From Pseudobdellovibrionaceae bacterium (GTDB lineage: Bacteria; Bdellovibrionota; Bdellovibrionia; Bdellovibrionales; Bdellovibrionaceae), in the NCBI GenBank assembly GCA_019637875.1, contig JAHBUW010000009.1, positions 117,183 through 181,182 of the forward strand: 64,000 bases of DNA, written 5' to 3'. Under the pieces are notes generated by a model, which worked only from the letters and a program-made list of their open reading frames with translations, had not been told where the DNA came from and did not search any database. The position numbers and the translations under genes are program-made. Shown piece after piece: positions 60,434 to 64,000 of the stretch. Position 1 is the stretch's first letter. Every line of letters begins with the position of its first letter.

Positions 60434-60610
60434 ATGAGCGAAAAAGCAAGAGTACCCAAAAAAGGAGCCGGAAGACGGCTGGCGGAAAGACTCAAGGAGT
60501 TAGGCCAGCAGCCGCCCCCCGAGGAGCTGGTTAACAAAATCAACCGAGAGGACAAAAAGAAAGTGGCCTCTCCGGTTCGCCCCGTGTCGAAGGACTTGGA
60601 TGCGCAATGA
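60434..60610 (+). CDS. Small antitoxin-like protein of the PIN module
   Basis: A 58-residue protein fixed by a near-perfect GAGGAGGTGAT ribosome site. It is basic and helical (KKGAGRRLAERLKELGQQPPPEELVNKINREDKKKVASPVRPV), with a probable disordered C terminus of the kind that wraps toxins in TA pairs. Its last four bases overlap the toxin ATG (ATGA at 60607-60610), the usual order antitoxin then toxin. No ribbon-helix-helix, AbrB or Phd signature is clear, so the family is unknown. Confidence 0.7.
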   Translation: MSEKARVPKKGAGRRLAERLKELGQQPPPEELVNKINREDKKKVASPVRPVSKDLDAQ

Positions 60611-61341
60611 AGATTATGAAAAGCCTGGAAGACCTGTCTCGGCATTTTGATGAATTGGGCGAGCAGCCCAAATGCCTCGCCGATACGGGCTTTCTTTATG
60701 CGCTCGCTTACGATGATGACCGGCTTTTCAATCAGGCGAATGATCTGCTCGACTTGCTTTCCGATCACGACGTCTCGCTCTACGCAAACGTCATCAGTCG
60801 AATGGAATTTGTTGATTTGATTTTCCGTAAGCAAGTGACCCAAGGTTGCATCCGGCTTTTCGGCACGCTCAAGAAGGAGTCCCGGGATCCGTCGATTTTC
60901 AATCTGCTCAAAGATATTCGCGATCAGGACACCGCGGCCCGACGGCAGCAGCAGTCTTACAAAATTGACGAGCGCCGCCTCAAGAAACTGCGGAAACACT
61001 TAGACCAAGCCTACGACATCGAAGATTGGAAAGAGTTCTGCAAAAAATTTGTCGGCTCGATGCTCGTCAATGAATGGACGATGATCGAAGAAGACCTCGG
61101 TCTCAATTTTATCGAGACAATGGAGGGTCGTATTTCCGATTTATTTGACACGCCTTTACGATGGACGGACATGGTCAACCTCATGGGCGAACATGGGCTT
61201 CGGGGGCCAGATGCGATGATCGTGAATCTGTTTTCCAAAAGCAAATTTCCAATCTTCATCACAACCGACAGCGATTTCGAGTCATGCTTTTCGGATCAAC
61301 GGGTTTCCGCGGCTTCCGACAAAGTGATTTATCTTTTGTGA
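60607..61341 (+). CDS. PIN-domain (VapC-like) protein, probable toxin
   Basis: A 244-residue protein, longer than usual VapC toxins (about 130). PIN-type acidic residues are placed as Asp26 (CLADTGFLYAL), Glu67 (NVISRMEFVDLI), Asp202 (LRGPDAMIV) and Asp221/Asp223 (FITTDSDFE). The middle 90 residues (RDQDTAARRQQQSYKIDERRLKKLRKHLDQ) are a helical insert. PIN domains are metal-dependent RNases, often cutting tRNA or mRNA. It is translationally coupled to the small basic gene upstream. Base composition is lower in GC than the rest of the window, suggesting transfer. Confidence 0.82.
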   Translation: MKIMKSLEDLSRHFDELGEQPKCLADTGFLYALAYDDDRLFNQANDLLDLLSDHDVSLYANVISRMEFVDLIFRKQVTQGCIRLFGTLKKESRDPSIFNLLKDIRDQDTAARRQQQSYKIDERRLKKLRKHLDQAYDIEDWKEFCKKFVGSMLVNEWTMIEEDLGLNFIETMEGRISDLFDTPLRWTDMVNLMGEHGLRGPDAMIVNLFSKSKFPIFITTDSDFESCFSDQRVSAASDKVIYLL

Positions 61342-61432
61342 TCGGCGTAGGTATTACGCCAAGTCGAGCGCACTCGAAAACACCATGAGAAGAATGATAT
61401 TTCTGAAAATCTTGGTTCGAAGACTTGAAACT

Positions 61433-61519
61433 TGGTGCCCGAAAGAGGACTTGAACCTCCACACCCTTGCGAGTACTAGAACCTGAATCTAGCGCGTCTA
61501 CCAGTTCCGCCATCCGGGC
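61433..61519 (-). tRNA. tRNA-Leu (anticodon CAG)
   Basis: On the minus strand GCCCGGA and TTCGGGC form the acceptor (G-T included) with CCA encoded at 61433-61435. The stem CTAGA/TCTAG holds loop TTCAGGT with anticodon CAG for CUG codons. A long variable arm (TACTCGCAAGGGTGT) marks class II, and the T-arm GAGGTTCAAGTCCTC is intact. Confidence 0.97.
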
Positions 61520-61589
61520 AATTGGATGCTTCTGAAGAGCGGTGAGAGTGCCGCCCCCCGAACCCGTTGTCAAGGGTCTGAAATCCGCC

Positions 61590-62555
61590 TCAGGGCGAAA
61601 AAAACCAGGTCAATTCGTGCTTATTTTGGAAGAGGTGCACGAGTTGCGAGCGCGGCACCTGCGCGAACTTCATCAGGGTTTCGTAGTCGGTCTCGCCCTG
61701 GAATTTAATCGTGCAGAGCATCTTGGGCGGTCGCGGAAGCGCCAGCCAAGGCTGCACCCAGTCCCAGAGCTTCTCGGGATAACAAATGACATCCGAAAAG
61801 ACCCAGTCCATCTCGGGTAAACGCCCGGGATTCCACTGAAAGCCGTCGCCCTTTTCGAAGTGAACGAGCGGATCTTTCATGAGCGCGGGGGCCAGCTCCG
61901 CCCGATCCGTTGCCCAAACTTCCGCCTCCAAAGAACGGAGGACCGTGGTCCAACCGCCCGGGCTCGCCCCCAGCTCGAAACATTTTGCCTTCGGAATCGG
62001 CAGTTCGCCAAAACGGTGGAAGGACTCCCAAAGCTTCAGGTAAGCCCGCGATGGGGCCGTCTTGTCCTCGTTAAACACCGGGCCGTCGAGCGGCAAACGC
62101 GGCCGGACCGCGCCCGACCACGCCAGGTGATTTTCGTCGAGCATCAAAAATCCGCCAAAACTTTCCGTGGGCGCAAGCGACTCGCGGAAATCGCGCCAAA
62201 CTTTCGGATAACCGCGGAGCTTCTCTTGAATGAGTTCGGCGCGGCGGTGCGCTGCGAGCGAGGCCGAAACGTAGCGACGCGGGCTCTGTCCGTCGTCCAG
62301 AAACTTGGCGGCCTGCCCAATCGAATCGAATTTCAGAAGCTGCAGATGATGCCAAGTCGAACGCGCCCACGCGAGCGTCAGCGGCGCCTCACGCGAAGGG
62401 GAGCGCACGATCAAGTTGCCGTCGAACTCTCCCCAAACTTCATCCTCGGGAGAGCGTCGCTTGTCGAACTCTTCACGCAGATCGCGCGCGAAATCCGGAA
62501 CCGCCCAGAAGAGCGTGATATTTCCGTCGGCGGCGGCCAAGACCCGTGTTAGCAT
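61590..62555 (-). CDS. RlmM/FtsJ-type 2'-O-ribose methyltransferase
   Basis: A 321-residue protein starting at ATG 62555 (a GTG at 62576 in frame is possible). The C-terminal half is an FtsJ-type methyltransferase with SAM motif CFELGASPGGWTTVL (residues 192-206). The K-D-K-E tetrad is placed as Lys174 (SRAYLKLWES), Asp255 (WVFSDVICYP), Lys284 (CTIKFQGE) and Glu314 (NKHELTWFF). The N-terminal half is an RNA-binding-type extension, as in RlmM, which 2'-O-methylates 23S rRNA. The exact target here is not known. It diverges from the nnr gene with almost no gap. Confidence 0.88.
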   Translation of the reverse strand: MLTRVLAAADGNITLFWAVPDFARDLREEFDKRRSPEDEVWGEFDGNLIVRSPSREAPLTLAWARSTWHHLQLLKFDSIGQAAKFLDDGQSPRRYVSASLAAHRRAELIQEKLRGYPKVWRDFRESLAPTESFGGFLMLDENHLAWSGAVRPRLPLDGPVFNEDKTAPSRAYLKLWESFHRFGELPIPKAKCFELGASPGGWTTVLRSLEAEVWATDRAELAPALMKDPLVHFEKGDGFQWNPGRLPEMDWVFSDVICYPEKLWDWVQPWLALPRPPKMLCTIKFQGETDYETLMKFAQVPRSQLVHLFQNKHELTWFFSP

Positions 62556-62562
62556 TTCGGAT

Positions 62563-64000
62563 ATGCGGTTGCTCACTCAAGCACAGTCCCAAGAGCTCGA
62601 TCGACGGTCAATGACCGAGTTCGGACTCACGAGCGAAGAGCTGATGGACGCCGCCGCCGAAGCGGTGAAACGAGCGGTTTTGGAAAATTCCACGGAGTCC
62701 GTGGAAAAATCGCTCTTCCTGATCGGCCCCGGCAACAACGGCGCGGACGGCTGGCTCGCGCTGGCCAAAATCGGCAAAGCCCTCGCCGGTCGCGGACTCG
62801 AACCCAATTTCAGCGTCTACTGTCCGCAAGAAGGCCAAAGCGAAATCTGGCACACGCAAAAACGCCGCGCCGAAAGCGTCGGTTTCACCGCGATCACCGA
62901 GCAAGATATCTGGAGCCGCGAATGGCATACCGGGGTCATCGTCGACGCGGTCTACGGCACGGGACTGACCCGCGACATTCCCGAAATGTGGGTGAAAACT
63001 TTCCGTCGCCTGCGGCGCGCCCGCGCGCTTTGCATTTCCGTCGATGTTCCCAGCGGTCTGGACGCGGATCGTGGCATCCCGCGCGGCTTCGCTTTTCGCG
63101 CGCAACTGACCGTCACTTTCGGCGCCGCCAAACCGGGACTACTTTTGATGGAAGGCCCCGCCCACGCCGGTAAAGTGCGTATCGCGCCCCTTCTGTACCC
63201 GAAAGAGCTTATCCGTGAGGTCGCCGCAACCCACTCCGCTTTCGGCCAACGTCGCGCCGAACACGCCTTACCCGCGCGACCGCTGACGGGGCACAAAGGA
63301 AATTTCGGCAATGTCGTGTTGATTTGCGGAAGCCAGCGTTTTCGCGGCGCCGGGATCCTGGCCGCCGAGGCCGCGCTCCGGGTCGGCACCGGATACACTT
63401 ACGTCGTCGCGGACGAAGACGTTTATCCCGACATGCTCAAACTCCCCGAGGCCATTTACCTCGCGCACGATGATCTCTTCACGCGTGAGTTCGATGTGGA
63501 GAAATCGGTTTTTGTCGTGGGCCCCGGACTGACCGATTCGGCGTTCATCGCCAAAGTCATCCATTGGCTGAGCGAAAGAAACGCGCCGAAAGTGATCCTC
63601 GACGCCGAGGCGCTCAACACCTTACCGGTCGTCGAGATCGCCCGCCCGCTTCCGTCGGGTTGGGTTCTGACTCCGCATCCGGGCGAGCTGTCCCGCCTGA
63701 CCTCGCAAAGCGCGGTCGCGATCAATGAAGACCGCTGCAAAGCCGCGCGCATTGCCCAAAATCGCTGGGGCGGCGTCGTCGTCTTGAAGGGCTTCCGCAC
63801 CGTGATCGCGAACGAGTCGGGACATCTTTCAATTTTACTATCGGGAAATTCGGCGCTCGCCAAAGCCGGATCCGGCGACGTGCTCGCGGGATTACTCGCG
63901 GGTTTGTACGCGCAGATGAATTCGGCCGCCGAAGCCGCGGGGCTGGCTTCCTACGTGCACGGCCGCATCGCCAGTCAACACGTTCGTCGAGGTGGCGATC
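62563..64000 (+). CDS. nnr: Bifunctional NAD(P)H-hydrate epimerase/ADP-dependent dehydratase, partial at right edge
   Basis: An open frame from ATG 62563 runs off the window end with 479 residues visible. The YjeF_N epimerase part contains GPGNNGADGW and SVDVPSGLDADRG. From about residue 225 the carbohydrate-kinase-like dehydratase part follows: GHKGNFGNVVLICGS, VGPGLTDS, TPHPGELSRL, and GSGDVLAGLLAGL (the usual catalytic-region motif). The enzyme repairs hydrated NADH and NADPH. The start is seven bases from that of the divergent methyltransferase. Only the last part of the C-terminal domain is missing. Confidence 0.94.
   Translation, partial: MRLLTQAQSQELDRRSMTEFGLTSEELMDAAAEAVKRAVLENSTESVEKSLFLIGPGNNGADGWLALAKIGKALAGRGLEPNFSVYCPQEGQSEIWHTQKRRAESVGFTAITEQDIWSREWHTGVIVDAVYGTGLTRDIPEMWVKTFRRLRRARALCISVDVPSGLDADRGIPRGFAFRAQLTVTFGAAKPGLLLMEGPAHAGKVRIAPLLYPKELIREVAATHSAFGQRRAEHALPARPLTGHKGNFGNVVLICGSQRFRGAGILAAEAALRVGTGYTYVVADEDVYPDMLKLPEAIYLAHDDLFTREFDVEKSVFVVGPGLTDSAFIAKVIHWLSERNAPKVILDAEALNTLPVVEIARPLPSGWVLTPHPGELSRLTSQSAVAINEDRCKAARIAQNRWGGVVVLKGFRTVIANESGHLSILLSGNSALAKAGSGDVLAGLLAGLYAQMNSAAEAAGLASYVHGRIASQHVRRGGD

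Noticed and set aside
60059..61519. Integrative element with att sites at tRNA-Leu
   Set aside because: No integrase and no repeat of the tRNA 3' end was found on the far side, so only a lower-GC module is claimed.

Overview
The window reads as a chromosomal segment of a Gram-negative, GC-rich deltaproteobacterium-like organism, most likely a member of the Bdellovibrionota with higher GC than Bdellovibrio bacteriovorus. The reasons are the Agl/Glt-type (gliding or focal-adhesion-type) envelope operon, two TIGR02147-type regulators, many lipoproteins, L,D-transpeptidases of the YkuD_2 type, numerous secreted proteins with signal peptides, and strong GGAGG ribosome binding sites. The assignment is inferred from gene content only; no rRNA is present.

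Layout. 1-1468: end of an unknown gene and a GT4 glycosyltransferase. 1582-1863: HU/IHF protein. 1971-12791 (minus): a ten-gene, 10.8 kb operon with a TolQ/ExbB homologue, two TolR/ExbD homologues, a large TPR protein, a small membrane protein, an AgmX/GltG-type protein, an Ig-like lipoprotein, an outer-membrane barrel, a second helical-repeat protein and a VWA lipoprotein. It looks like a complete envelope-spanning, proton-motive-force-driven machine. 13197-17746: a small secreted protein, an EpmA-like EF-P ligase, and TldD/TldE. 17867-27157: a histone-H1-like protein and glycine cleavage (gcvP, then gcvT-gcvH), with envelope genes inserted between them (GT9 glycosyltransferase, Rsm22-like methyltransferase, two tandem L,D-transpeptidases, DoxX). 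27231-30837: tRNA-Leu(UAG), then metN-metI-metQ coupled to a RelA/SpoT-domain protein.

30953-38673: lipoproteins, a mini cytochrome c, a trypsin-like protease, a GDT1/UPF0016 transporter behind a yybP-ykoY (manganese) riboswitch candidate, a secreted protein-glutaminase-like enzyme, an ankyrin lipoprotein, CorA and a small barrel. 38834-45014: a TIGR02147 regulator, a coupled lipoprotein/Cys-rich protein/metzincin trio and other envelope proteins. 45011-50542 (minus): four genes coupled by 4-nt overlaps, headed by a 1133-residue pilin-like/PilX-like surface protein and including one clear prepilin; this is the best candidate for an undescribed system. 50681-58113: secreted proteins, a second regulator, LEA14-like lipoprotein, MscL, DUF481 barrel, a class D beta-lactamase and a SnoaL-like protein. 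58113-60058: a clostripain-type protease broken by a one-base frameshift between its catalytic His and Cys.

60434-61341: a lower-GC two-gene PIN-domain toxin-antitoxin-like module next to tRNA-Leu(CAG). 61590-64000: an RlmM/FtsJ-type 2'-O-methyltransferase diverging from the bifunctional NAD(P)HX repair enzyme Nnr, which runs off the window. Terminator calls, frameshift placement and start choices come from reading the bases directly; family names come from recognised motifs and no database search was run.
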